From Pseudomaricurvus alkylphenolicus (GTDB lineage: Bacteria > Pseudomonadota > Gammaproteobacteria > Pseudomonadales > Cellvibrionaceae), in assembly GCF_011683955.1 (NCBI RefSeq), contig NZ_JAAQPI010000003.1, positions 558,001 through 622,000 of the forward strand: a stretch of DNA of 64,000 nt, in the 5' to 3' direction. Below, one piece after another: positions 18,643-27,178 of the stretch (the stretch's first letter is position 1; every line of letters begins with the position of its first letter). The position numbers and the translations under genes are program-made. The notes under the pieces were generated by a model. It saw only the letters and a program-made list of their open reading frames with translations, made no database searches and was not told where the DNA came from.

Positions 18643-18800
18643 TGTGGTTTTTCCTTAAGGCATTATTCTCGCCGATAGCTCCAGCAAAAAACGTTCCTCA
18701 CAATCGGATAACGCATTGAGATCAATGAGTTACTGAGTGGATCGCACCATTTCGAACCAATTCAAACACCCGTTTGTCAATAGGGCTGACACCCAGATCA

Positions 18801-19982
18801 CTAACTGGGTTTATGTGCCAATTCTCGCGATAAATGGCGCATTAACTCCACCGCCTGATTCAAGCTGTCCACCTCCAGTCGATAGCTTGGGGTCCTCTCA
18901 ATCCAACTGAGTAAGGCCGCGACCTTCTCAGCATTCAGTATCGTGTCAACAATCAAACACTCCGCCATCAGCATTTGCAGAGTATCCAGGGCCGACAAGG
19001 GCTTCAACGTGGACGGGCCACCAGGGGTGTACTGCGGAAACACCAGTGCCCCCACTGGCCTTAGCGTATCTGCAGAGGGGATTGAGCCAGACGGCGGCCG
19101 CAGGTAGCGAACCCTTTTGCCGTCACCTCGATTGTGCATTGTTAGACCGGGGAGATGTGGGCAAAGACTGCTGAGCACTTCCACGCCCGTGTCTTTTACA
19201 CAAGTTGCCAGGGGAACCGGCTGCACCATCATTCCCGGCAGCTGGAGCAATGCAACTTCGTCAGAAAAGTATTCGAAACCATTGCGTGTCAATGCCGTGG
19301 TTAGCGTTGATTTTCCGCTGCCGGGAGCAGCAGGCAGCAGATAGCAGCGCTCTCCGTCGCCAACCACACCAGCGTGGATGTCCAAAAAGAAGCCATGTTG
19401 GATTACGGCTGTCTGCCACACTTGGCTCTTCACCACCGGTGCCAGCTCCTGAAGGGAAGCGCATTGGTTGACCTGTCGGCGATCTTTGAATAGCGACAAA
19501 CCTTCACCTTCAGTCGTCACCACGTCCAGTGTCGCCGTGGGTTCCGTCGCAGCCTGTGTGGTTAGATGTTCCAACACCGGGTGCACCAGCGCCAACTGCT
19601 TTTCATTGTTAAACCTCACGCGAAAGCAGCTGCTCAACAAACCATAGTGACGCTCGGCCACGAAGATTGAATCAGAGTAAGTAGCTGCCACGCCAGGAAG
19701 CTCCTCGTGCGGCTCCTGACGTTTAACCTCATACCCCTTGAGCACACCGAGCGATTGCAGAAACTCTCTCGTTTGAAGACAATATTCCTGGGCAGTGAAT
19801 TCAGTCACGTTGAACGTAGCTTGCAGGCTCTGTTCAATCTCAGCCTCATTCTTGCCCTCTTCCAACAAACACCAGATATAGGTCGCGGTGGTATTGAGAT
19901 GGAAGAGTTTCTGAGCCTGTTCATCAAACAGCACGCCCTGATTGTCCAGGAAAAACAGTCGAGTCCCTTCAGCGGGTTGCAT
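18801..19982 (-). CDS. PqqD-like domain fused to HprK-type serine kinase
   Basis: A 393-residue fusion. Residues 1–85 resemble PqqD/RiPP-recognition proteins (GVLFDEQAQKLFHLNTTATYIW is the characteristic core), and would bind a leader peptide. Residues ~100–390 resemble HPr-kinase-related proteins: DIHAGVV around 201–207, P-loop PGSGKST (220–226) and SDE at 240–242 as acid/Mg site. Family members phosphorylate peptides or proteins, for example the C-terminal Ser of some lasso peptides. Start: ATG 19982 has GGAGG at 6-nt spacing and overlaps the end of the nucleotidyltransferase gene by 14 nt, so the two are translationally coupled. No lasso cyclase or protease is nearby. Confidence 0.88.
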   Translation of the reverse strand: MQPAEGTRLFFLDNQGVLFDEQAQKLFHLNTTATYIWCLLEEGKNEAEIEQSLQATFNVTEFTAQEYCLQTREFLQSLGVLKGYEVKRQEPHEELPGVAATYSDSIFVAERHYGLLSSCFRVRFNNEKQLALVHPVLEHLTTQAATEPTATLDVVTTEGEGLSLFKDRRQVNQCASLQELAPVVKSQVWQTAVIQHGFFLDIHAGVVGDGERCYLLPAAPGSGKSTLTTALTRNGFEYFSDEVALLQLPGMMVQPVPLATCVKDTGVEVLSSLCPHLPGLTMHNRGDGKRVRYLRPPSGSIPSADTLRPVGALVFPQYTPGGPSTLKPLSALDTLQMLMAECLIVDTILNAEKVAALLSWIERTPSYRLEVDSLNQAVELMRHLSRELAHKPS

Positions 19983-21189
19983 CAATTTCCTCCGTGCCCG
20001 ATTGACGATGTTTTAGTGCTTTCAGCCATTGCCACAAGGGAAGTGCCAGATAGTCGTGTAACAGCTTGTAGGGGATGTACAGAACGAATAGGGCATCCGG
20101 AATAGCGATACTGTTGAAGTGCTGAACGCGCGGCTGCAACAGTGTGCGCAGCAGGTAGCGCCAGCGGTCCCGGGCACGTTCACGCATCCGCCAGTGCAGG
20201 TGATTGAAATCGTATATCGAACGCTCAGCTTCGTCACCCTCGAAGTATCTGGTCGTTATTTGGTCGGTCAGGCGCTGTGCCTCGCGGTCGTTGTTAAGCC
20301 AACGTTGTGCATGTTGAGGTAGCGACGCAGATAGCAGCCTATGCGCGAGCCCCAGTCCGAGAAGGGTTGCCCTGGCAACCCCCTGCGCCTGCGCCCGTTG
20401 CCGGAGTATAGACCAGTCAAGGTCCGGATGGCTGTGAACGTACGCGGCTACATCCGCCACCCACTTGAGCTTTGTCCACCGCTCTTTGCTGCCATGAAGG
20501 CAGACGGCCATCAGCTCGTCCTCCGGGGTCAGGCTGAGCAGCTCTTTACCGGAGATGGTAACCGGCTTTACCCGTGACCATATGGCACTGTAGTCGAGGT
20601 CGTAGGCCACCGTGCGCGGCGCAAAATGCCAATGGGGCTCGATGGGTAATCCAGGCCCAAATAGGATCTCCTCGCCGGCATACTGGAGAAAACTCTTCCA
20701 TTGACGGGGCGTCAGCTCCCAGTCATGGGTGTAGCCGAGTTTTTTGAGCTGGTCCAGGCAAGGTTGGGTCTGAGCCTGGAGAATAAGAAAATCGAGATCA
20801 CGAAAGCTGCGAAGGTTGAGTGCGCCATAGGCGTTTAACGCCAGAGTTGGGCCTTTAAAAGGAACCGCAGGTATACCGGCGTTTGACAGATGTTCAAGTA
20901 TACTCACCAGCTGCACAAACAGTGCTTCATTGCCTGCTTGTTGCTGTTCAAGATGCGTCCGGCTCGCTTCGAGGATATCCCCAGGAACGCAATCTGAGGC
21001 TGATCCAATAAGATTGTGGCAAAGCAGGCCGGTCACTCCATGATCCAGGGCGCTTTGCACCAGAACGGTCCAATCTACTGTGTCAGCGTAGGCAAGAAGT
21101 TGACTGGTGAGCAGGTCATTCGCAGCTGGCGAAGACGCGGCCAGCAGTAGCGACTGCTCAGGAGATAGCTTATGCGTGTTGATTTGCAC
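19969..21189 (-). CDS. Family-5 nucleotidyltransferase (NTP_transf_5)
   Basis: A 406-residue protein of the uncharacterised nucleotidyltransferase family found in RiPP and HprK-related clusters. The pol-beta-type core is visible at VPFKGPTLALNAYGAL and RSFRDLDFLI, with the metal pair Asp131/Asp133. The later segment (KWVADVAAYV) and a basic helical C-terminus follow the family pattern. It would transfer a nucleotide to an unknown acceptor, possibly the phosphorylated peptide. It overlaps the kinase gene by 14 nt. The GTG start at 21189 lacks a good ribosome site. A better site and ATG lie 24 nt upstream in frame but are cut off by TGA directly before the GTG. Confidence 0.88.
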   Translation of the reverse strand: MQINTHKLSPEQSLLLAASSPAANDLLTSQLLAYADTVDWTVLVQSALDHGVTGLLCHNLIGSASDCVPGDILEASRTHLEQQQAGNEALFVQLVSILEHLSNAGIPAVPFKGPTLALNAYGALNLRSFRDLDFLILQAQTQPCLDQLKKLGYTHDWELTPRQWKSFLQYAGEEILFGPGLPIEPHWHFAPRTVAYDLDYSAIWSRVKPVTISGKELLSLTPEDELMAVCLHGSKERWTKLKWVADVAAYVHSHPDLDWSILRQRAQAQGVARATLLGLGLAHRLLSASLPQHAQRWLNNDREAQRLTDQITTRYFEGDEAERSIYDFNHLHWRMRERARDRWRYLLRTLLQPRVQHFNSIAIPDALFVLYIPYKLLHDYLALPLWQWLKALKHRQSGTEEIDATR

Positions 21190-21213
21190 TCAAAACTGAC
21201 CCAGGCTTTGCAT
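21190..21213 (-). other. Seven-codon in-frame mini-ORF ending in TGA directly before the nucleotidyltransferase GTG
   Basis: AAAAGGGGG precedes ATG 21213, which encodes MQSLGQF then TGA (21192–21190). The next base triplet is the GTG start of the nucleotidyltransferase, in the same frame. It may be a leader peptide with reinitiation, a nonsense mutation, or a read-through codon. Confidence 0.45.
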
Positions 21214-21381
21214 CGAGTATCGCCCCCTTTTCACTGAATTATGGCGTAAGTTTCGATTTCTTGCCGTTTTTTGTTTTCTTCTGCTTAGTGTTGAAGCCGT
21301 GAGACTCACCTCACAGAATGTTGTTTTACGCGCCACTATACTCTGTACCCACGTTAGGCGAATGTTGGGGGACAAATTCTG

Positions 21382-21582
21382 ATGACGCCGCAAGAGGAAA
21401 ACAATGCATCCAACTCGGAAATCCTGGAATCGCTACTGGAGGATATCGACTTCCTGACGGCCAGGATTCAGACTCTGCAAGAACACCCGTTCGCCTTCGC
21501 GTCTCTGCGTGAGGCGAAGAAGCAGCTCGCCGACAAGCGCAAGCAACTCGTGGAGAGGCTGAGAGATTCAGCTTCGAATTGA
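21382..21582 (+). CDS. Small coiled-coil protein (66 aa), unknown
   Basis: The frame has good coding character: an acidic N-terminus, then a long amphipathic helix (EILESLLEDIDFLTARIQTL and LREAKKQLADKRKQLVERL), probably a helical hairpin. There is no signal peptide. ATG 21382 has a GGGGGA run upstream. It is divergent from the nucleotidyltransferase gene, so it could be co-regulated with it, but no functional link is visible. I do not recognise a family. Confidence 0.45.
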   Translation: MTPQEENNASNSEILESLLEDIDFLTARIQTLQEHPFAFASLREAKKQLADKRKQLVERLRDSASN

Positions 21583-21673
21583 TGCTTTCGGTGAACTGGC
21601 AGTACGACATAATGCAAACAGCAAATCACTGAGATCAGAGACTGAGTGGAACAGCTGCTTCACCTGTGCTGTA

Positions 21674-22126
21674 ATGAGTACATGCGCTAAAGATCTTGAT
21701 CACAAGTTGAAACTCATGGACGAGCAGACACACGATAAAAAGCGCCCAAACCGGGCCTCTACAGAACCCCCCCTGCAACCACGCCAATACTGCACCCGAC
21801 TGGTCATCGGCACGCTTGTCGCATTGCTGGCCGTATCGACCGTAATAGCCCATCGATACGTCACCGGCCAAATGGCGCTTTTAAAGCCTGCTGCTGTGGA
21901 CACGACGCTGAAGGTCACCGCCTCTCGCATCGATTCGGGTCTTGAGGATTCCTTCCAGGCCCATTATGTACCGCCGAGAGTGTGCAGTGACGGATATGCC
22001 GGCACATCGCTGCCTGGCTGTATCGAGCACCGACGGGAGGCGCGAAGTCGCTTCCTGTCTGCCTGGGCGGAGAGTCAGGCTTCGGGCAAGCAAATGTGCC
22101 CACCTGTCGAACAGGCTGCATTTTAG
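21674..22126 (+). CDS. Hypothetical single-pass membrane protein (150 aa)
   Basis: The frame encodes a basic cytoplasmic N-terminus, one membrane segment around residues 43–62 (LVIGTLVALLAVSTVIAHRY) and an outer C-terminal part with a Cys pair (CSDGYAGTSLPGC) and a final Cys. No ribosome site is clear at ATG 21674. ATG 21716 (MDEQTH) is an alternative. I recognise no family, and an opposing frame is also open here, so coding is only moderately supported. Confidence 0.4.
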   Translation: MSTCAKDLDHKLKLMDEQTHDKKRPNRASTEPPLQPRQYCTRLVIGTLVALLAVSTVIAHRYVTGQMALLKPAAVDTTLKVTASRIDSGLEDSFQAHYVPPRVCSDGYAGTSLPGCIEHRREARSRFLSAWAESQASGKQMCPPVEQAAF

Positions 22127-22457
22127 AGACGACAGGCTTCTATTACGCCGGCTGGCCTTATCTGACCCCAAAGAAGCAAGTTCAACGGTGTGATAAGTCG
22201 CACAGAATATCGAGTTTAAGAGCACTAGTATTAGCAGCTCTTCCGGGCCTAAGTTCCTTCTCAGCGGTAATTTAAACAGGAGATGACCTTTGAACTCACT
22301 ATCCCATATTGCTCAATATATTACTCAAAGTTATAAAAATTACTTTGGAATAAAGGCATCCCTCTAGTCCTGCCCTGCCGCGTTTCTATACTTAAATAGC
22401 CAAACTGTCGGCAACGGACCTGCCTGCGATTTAACCCAGCATGCAGGAGGTTTGCCC
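22127..22457. other. Gap without recognised gene
   Basis: These 331 nt are AT-rich from 22260 to 22400. An AGGAG at about 22280 precedes a 16-codon frame (ATG 22285) that looks accidental. The 3' part must hold the promoter of the cyclic-nucleotide/rhodanese gene. TATACTTAAAT near 22387 is a plausible -10 region. Confidence 0.4.
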
Positions 22458-23543
22458 ATGAGCACTCCAGAATCCCTCATTGAGGTGTTTCGCCAGCTCC
22501 AGCCATTAAATGACATTTCTGATGTCTATCTGGAGCAGCTGGCCCAAAAAGCCATGGTTGCTGAATTTAACACCAATGAGACACTGCTCAGAAAGCTCGC
22601 CGGCCCCTCTCAACTCTATCATTATCTGCTGGAAGGCGAGATCGAGTACCGCATCAGTATGATGGAGCGCACCCACCTGTTCCATTCAGAGACTGAAGAC
22701 TGGTGTCGCCGGCCTCTGGAGGAGCTGCTGGAAGAAAACGGTGGCAGCATTCGCGCCAAGACCGCCTGTCGCCTGTTGGTGCTCAGTAAGAGCTATGTCG
22801 AGGAACTGCTCAGCAGCTCACTCGACAGCAGTTCGACGGTTACGCCGATGATCGATGTCGAGGAGACACTGGACGAGATACAAATCGATGATCAATACGA
22901 GGATGACTGGAACTCGGTTTTTCTGAATTCACCGTTGGCGACCAACCTCTCGCCAAGGGTACTTCACAAGCTGTTCCAGCTGATGGAAGATCAGGAATTT
23001 TCCGCCGGCGAAACCGTCATCAAAGAGAACGAGCCAGGCGAAATGTTCTATTTAATCAAAAGTGGCTATGTCCAAGTCAGTAGCGGCCCTGCGGGCCCAT
23101 TGGAGGAAGCTATTGAGCTCTGGCCGGGAGACTACTTTGGTGATGAATCCCTGGTTGCCAACACACCTCGCAATGCCACAGTTACCATGGTGGAAGATGG
23201 CATACTGGGCTGTCTGAACCGTAGCGGTTTTGATGAGATACTGCGGCAGTCTCTGATAAAAACGATTAATGACCGGGACCTCGGAGAGTTGCAAGATGAT
23301 AGGCCCGCTCTCTGGATTGATGTGCGGCTGCCCATCGAATTCAAGCACGACCATAAACAGGGCAGCATCAATCGGCCGGTGGGATCTTTGCGAAAGCACC
23401 TCTCCGAACTGGACGCTTCCTCGCGATATTTTGTCTGCGCGAACGGCGGTTGCCGCAGCGAGCTGGCCACCTACCTTCTGCGCCAGCATGGCCTGGATGC
23501 CTACTTATACAATGCTGACGAGAAGGTTGCTAACACAGGGTAG
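22458..23543 (+). CDS. Cyclic-nucleotide-binding domain plus rhodanese domain protein
   Basis: A 361-residue cytoplasmic protein. Residues 1–120 look like a degenerate cyclic-nucleotide-type barrel. Residues ~155–270 form a second such domain with the phosphate-binding cassette region PGDYFGDESLVANTPRNATV. The cassette lacks the full RxA consensus spacing of high-affinity cAMP binders, so ligand binding is uncertain. Residues ~278–360 form a rhodanese-type sulfurtransferase domain: LWIDVRLPIEF and active loop CANGGCRS with the catalytic Cys. Start ATG 22458 has AGGAGG at 7 nt. It is not a transcription factor, since no HTH is seen. The role may be redox or sulfur signalling, which is inference. 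Confidence 0.88.
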   Translation: MSTPESLIEVFRQLQPLNDISDVYLEQLAQKAMVAEFNTNETLLRKLAGPSQLYHYLLEGEIEYRISMMERTHLFHSETEDWCRRPLEELLEENGGSIRAKTACRLLVLSKSYVEELLSSSLDSSSTVTPMIDVEETLDEIQIDDQYEDDWNSVFLNSPLATNLSPRVLHKLFQLMEDQEFSAGETVIKENEPGEMFYLIKSGYVQVSSGPAGPLEEAIELWPGDYFGDESLVANTPRNATVTMVEDGILGCLNRSGFDEILRQSLIKTINDRDLGELQDDRPALWIDVRLPIEFKHDHKQGSINRPVGSLRKHLSELDASSRYFVCANGGCRSELATYLLRQHGLDAYLYNADEKVANTG

Positions 23544-23563
23544 CACCGGATATATCTTCCCTA

Positions 23564-24235
23564 TCAAGTAGTCACAAAAGCCGTTGATATCGTTTGTAGA
23601 TTGGCGGCCATCCGCGCCTGCTCATTGGCAACCACTTTGATTTGTTCCGCACCAGAAACCGTTTCAAGTGTCATTTGGTTGATGGTTTCTATGTTGCGGG
23701 TGATTTCCGCCGTGGTGGCCATGTCGGAAATCGCCATAACCTCAGCGTGGATGTTCTCCAGAGCACCTTCAAGCCCCCCGGTTTGGGACGCCGTCTGGTT
23801 TGCCAGTTCCGTGCTTTCCTGAATCGCTTCGAATGCTCTCTGAGACATCTGATTAAAGCTGGAAATAATCGCTTCACGACCAGTACTCACTTCAACCGTT
23901 GTTGCGGTTTCTTCCGCCGCACTGGCCAGCTGGACGCTGGCTTTGCCAATCTCATCAATAGCGCCGGAGAAGACATCGAACATTTGATTTAGATGACTCG
24001 CTGTCTTTCCCAGTTCGTCCTGAGCCAAGACTTTCGCCTTTACCGTAAGGTCCTTGTTTTTAGCCGATTCCGAGACCGCTATGGTCAGACAGGAAAGCTG
24101 CTTTGAAATGGCACTGACCAGAAACCAACCAGTCAGCATTGTCACAACGGCGAGCACCAGGGACAAGGTCAAAAAAGTCGCGAAAGCGTTGGTCGCTTCT
24201 TGTTGTTGACGGGCACTGTAGTACCAAGTCAATAA
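23564..24235 (-). pseudogene. Decayed methyl-accepting chemotaxis protein
   Basis: The frame keeps the second membrane helix (FATFLTLSLVLAVVTMLTGW), the HAMP start (LTVKAKVLAQDELGKTASHL) and signalling-domain segments (SAAEETATTVE, NIETINQMTLETVSGAEQI). It lacks the first membrane helix and periplasmic sensor, and lacks the hyperconserved hairpin tip (the NLLALNAAIEAARAGE-type segment). Upstream of about 24235 the frame runs on to 24481 through sequence unlike any chemoreceptor. The gene is therefore truncated at the 5' end and internally deleted, and cannot signal to CheA. Confidence 0.75.
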
Positions 24236-24559
24236 TGACGCAGTTCGAGGGAGTGTCAAGTTACTGAGACAGGATTTTGGTTTTTTACGTTTTGTTAATT
24301 TGATGGGTTGTGGGAGCGGGCAATAAAGGGGCAGATTGATCTGGATGCACCAAAATGAGGCACGGCGCATGAGTACTTCCCTAGCCACACTCCTAAGAAC
24401 AATGCTTCCCAAAATAACCAAAAATGAGCCCCGAAGACCGATCAAAAAATAACCAGGCCACCTGTTTTTTGCATCCTGCACGATAGCTGATATCCTTCCC
24501 CCATTTTACGTATCCAAATACCCGCATACCTTTATCCATAATCAACATACGGAGAACAA
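24236..24559. other. Non-coding stretch upstream of the chemoreceptor fossil
   Basis: The open minus-strand frame here continues the fossil but has no chemoreceptor character (Lys/Pro/Arg-rich). It may be the scar of a deletion or insertion that removed the receptor's 5' half. The end at 24480–24559 carries the ribosome site (ACGGAGAAC) of the next plus-strand gene. Confidence 0.4.
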
Positions 24560-24964
24560 ATGTTATTCCACACAGATGCCACCGCCCCGGAGAAAAAGCG
24601 ATTTATCAATGGTTTTATCAAAGCGCTGGAACTGGCAAAAGCTGATGGTACCAACCAGGTTCTGTTCAAAATTTCTACACTGACCAGTTTGGGTGGAATA
24701 GTCGCCGAATCATTGGGTGAGGACTTTGCAAAGGCCTTCTCCAAGAACCGCACGGCCAAGTTTGGCAGGGTTGAGTTCTTCCTGGAAACGGAGAAAATCA
24801 CATCAACCTTTAATCAAGGCATTGCATTCACACCATTTGCGCCTGAAAAGCTGTTGAGCAAAGTTCACAACGACGAGAGAGTGAACGGGGCGGTCTATGT
24901 ACCTGGGAATTCTTCCGAGCTCGAAAGCTATACGCAGGAATATACCGACTCCAAGGCGCTGTAG
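24560..24964 (+). CDS. Hypothetical protein (134 aa)
   Basis: ACGGAGAAC lies just before ATG 24560. The product is soluble-looking, with alternating helix (KKRFINGFIKALELAKADG) and strand (GRVEFFLETEKI) segments, no signal peptide and no membrane helix. I recognise no domain. It lies alone between the chemoreceptor fossil and a TonB receptor gene on the other strand. Confidence 0.6.
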   Translation: MLFHTDATAPEKKRFINGFIKALELAKADGTNQVLFKISTLTSLGGIVAESLGEDFAKAFSKNRTAKFGRVEFFLETEKITSTFNQGIAFTPFAPEKLLSKVHNDERVNGAVYVPGNSSELESYTQEYTDSKAL

Positions 24965-25107
24965 TCCGTACTTTTGGGCGTCGAGCAAAGGCGCCGCAAC
25001 GAGTAAACTCTACGGATTCGGAGAAGCTGCCCATTCCGCTAAAGGCGATTCTCCCTCCAGTTCTTCGTCGCGGTGTAAAAAAGACTCTGCAACAGCAGGG
25101 ACTGCTT

Positions 25108-27084
25108 TCAGAAGGACTTTTCCAGAGTCACCATAAAGAATCGCCCCGCCAGCACCGGTTTGGTATTCAGGCCGGAACTGTCGGTGGAATGCACCGGCAG
25201 AAAAATTTCTTCGTCCAGCAGATTATCGACGTAGGCCTCCAGACTCCAACCAGCAAAAGAAGCAGGATGATAACGCCAATTTACCGATAAACGATTATGA
25301 CTTTCGGGTTCGGGATTTACCGCGACCCGACTTGGTTTGACCTTCTCATTGGAGTGGTGGGCGGCAAAGTGGGAGTTAAAAACACCCAGAGACCATTCCG
25401 CCGTCGCGTAACCAAGGCCACTCTTAAAGATATTGTCGGGCTGCAAGGTGGTCTCGTCCAGATTGTCACCATCGCTATTGCGTTGCGCACCGAAGCTGCC
25501 CGTCACATACCAATTACCCTTTTGGTATTTGCCTTCGAGTTCCAGGCCTTCGATAACCAACTCTCCTTTGTTGGCAAATACCAGCTCTCTGGGTCCTACT
25601 GGGTCGCGAAAGATCAGGTCTTCCTGTTCATTGCGAAATAGTGTGGCGGAGCCACTGAAGACTTGACCATTGTAAAAGTATTGCAAGTCCCAAGTCGTTA
25701 CAATCTCCGGTTCCAGGTCTTCATTACCGCTGAGGTCCAACGTGGGGATGGCGATATCAATCTTGAGTTCAGTGACGTATGGCGCGCGAAACGCCTGTCC
25801 ATACAACAGTTTAATGCCCGACTGCGTATTAAAATGATGGACCAGACCCAAACGAGGTACCAAACTCTCGTAGCCGGTCTCGGCGTGATTGTATTGCGCC
25901 CCCAATGTCAGCTGGGTTGAACCCAGCTTGATTTCGTACTGCCCGTAGACTGCCAACAAGTAGTCATTCCAGTCGGGAACAATCCGACTGGGTGACGGCG
26001 TGGAACCGGTAAAGTAGTCTACCGTGCCGCCTAACAACAGACCGCTGTTTTCACTGAGGCGCCCGCGAGCGGTCAGTTCAATGCGGGAATCGTCGGTTTC
26101 ATAGAGAATGGTTTGCAGCTGTGCAGGATCTGAGGACGCCACCTTGTGGTCGGTGCGACCTCCGACATGAGACAGATTTGTGGTCATACGCCAGCGGTCG
26201 TTGAAATCCCATTCATACCCCAGCATCAATGCGTATTTTTCATTTTCCGTATTGCCGGCAATGGCCTCACCGTCTCTTCCGCGCAGGGTAAACTGTTCGG
26301 TGATTCCCCAATACAGGTTCGCACTAAAACCGTTCTTCTTGAGATTCGCAATCAGCGCCGGGGATTCGGCAAAAACATCCTCTGAAAAAGACTCACCATC
26401 GGTGTCCGTCATTTCCAACGGCCAGCCATCGGTTTCCATCCATCGCAGCGACGTCGTCCACTGCCAGCCCTGATGAGCCTCTGACCAATTCAGGTTAACA
26501 CCTCGGGTGCCATAGCGACCCGCCCTAACCGAAACGCTGTTGCTCATCTCGGATTGGGGTTTGGTCAAAATATTCACCACCCCGGCGAAGGCGTTTGTAC
26601 CATAAAGTACCGAGCCAGGTCCTCGCACCACCTCGAGTTGCCGAATGCTGCCGAGGGGAATGCTCTGCAACATGGTCTGATTCCAAATGCCCCCGGTGTA
26701 ACTTTCGCGGTTCAAGGGCACACCATTGAGCAAGAACAGCACGTGGTTATTGTTAATGATGGGAAAATCGGACCGAATCGTCACCATATTGCGACCGATG
26801 CTGAGATTGTTGTATTCCTCGAAACCCAGAATCCGCGACAGGACTTCACCCAGGTCACGGCCACCAAACAGCTCAATCTCCCGGGCGTTGTAGGTGGTCA
26901 CTATGCCGGGGCTGTCCGCCGCGGACTGTTCAGCTTTCGAGGGAGTGATCACCACACTCGCCATGAGTTCCCGCAGGCTCAACGCATACAGATCGTCTTC
27001 GGCCACGACCTTGGACGCCGCAGCAATGCTGACAGCCAGTGCAATCGATGAGGTTCTGATGAGAGGCAAGGGGCTTTTTCTCAC
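25108..27084 (-). CDS. TonB-dependent receptor of the vitamin B12/siderophore type
   Basis: A 658-residue outer-membrane receptor with a signal peptide (1–28, ending VVAE). The plug has VVITPSKAEQSAADSPGIVTT, LGEVLSRILGFEEYN and RQLEVVRGPGSVLYGTNAFAGVVNI, the BtuB/FepA-like pattern rather than the VVTAQKRE pattern of the other three receptors here. The barrel ends GRFFMVTLEKSF with C-terminal Phe. It is divergent from the MOSC gene, with a palindrome between them. The ligand is probably a small metal chelate, which is inference. Confidence 0.93.
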   Translation of the reverse strand: MRKSPLPLIRTSSIALAVSIAAASKVVAEDDLYALSLRELMASVVITPSKAEQSAADSPGIVTTYNAREIELFGGRDLGEVLSRILGFEEYNNLSIGRNMVTIRSDFPIINNNHVLFLLNGVPLNRESYTGGIWNQTMLQSIPLGSIRQLEVVRGPGSVLYGTNAFAGVVNILTKPQSEMSNSVSVRAGRYGTRGVNLNWSEAHQGWQWTTSLRWMETDGWPLEMTDTDGESFSEDVFAESPALIANLKKNGFSANLYWGITEQFTLRGRDGEAIAGNTENEKYALMLGYEWDFNDRWRMTTNLSHVGGRTDHKVASSDPAQLQTILYETDDSRIELTARGRLSENSGLLLGGTVDYFTGSTPSPSRIVPDWNDYLLAVYGQYEIKLGSTQLTLGAQYNHAETGYESLVPRLGLVHHFNTQSGIKLLYGQAFRAPYVTELKIDIAIPTLDLSGNEDLEPEIVTTWDLQYFYNGQVFSGSATLFRNEQEDLIFRDPVGPRELVFANKGELVIEGLELEGKYQKGNWYVTGSFGAQRNSDGDNLDETTLQPDNIFKSGLGYATAEWSLGVFNSHFAAHHSNEKVKPSRVAVNPEPESHNRLSVNWRYHPASFAGWSLEAYVDNLLDEEIFLPVHSTDSSGLNTKPVLAGRFFMVTLEKSF

Positions 27085-27104
27085 TATGGCGGCAATCTAT
27101 AGAA

Positions 27105-27118
27105 ACTATCACGATAGT
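27105..27118 (-). promoter_or_regulatory. Palindromic operator candidate upstream of the TonB receptor
   Basis: A perfect inverted repeat ACTATC-AC-GATAGT lies 21 nt upstream of the receptor's start and just upstream of a minus-strand TATAGA -10 candidate (27101–27096). This placement fits repressor control of the receptor. It does not match a Fur box. Confidence 0.5.
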
Positions 27119-27178
27119 GTAACAGCACCGTTCGCATTCTCTCAATTTACTGTTCCTGATATGACTATACTGATTGCT

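Noticed and set aside
18801-21189. Lasso peptide biosynthesis cluster
   Set aside because: Kinase and nucleotidyltransferase types match accessory genes of some lasso clusters, but there is no asparagine-synthetase-like cyclase, no B1/B2 protease and no lasso-type precursor core.
22285-22335. 16-codon frame after AGGAG in the 22127–22457 gap
   Set aside because: It is very short, AT-rich and without any feature beyond chance. It could be tested by ribosome profiling.
24340-24360. GCACCAAAATGAGGC resembles an NtrC-type enhancer half-palindrome
   Set aside because: It is a single imperfect copy with no sigma54 promoter (TGGC-N-TTGC) nearby and no nitrogen-assimilation gene downstream.
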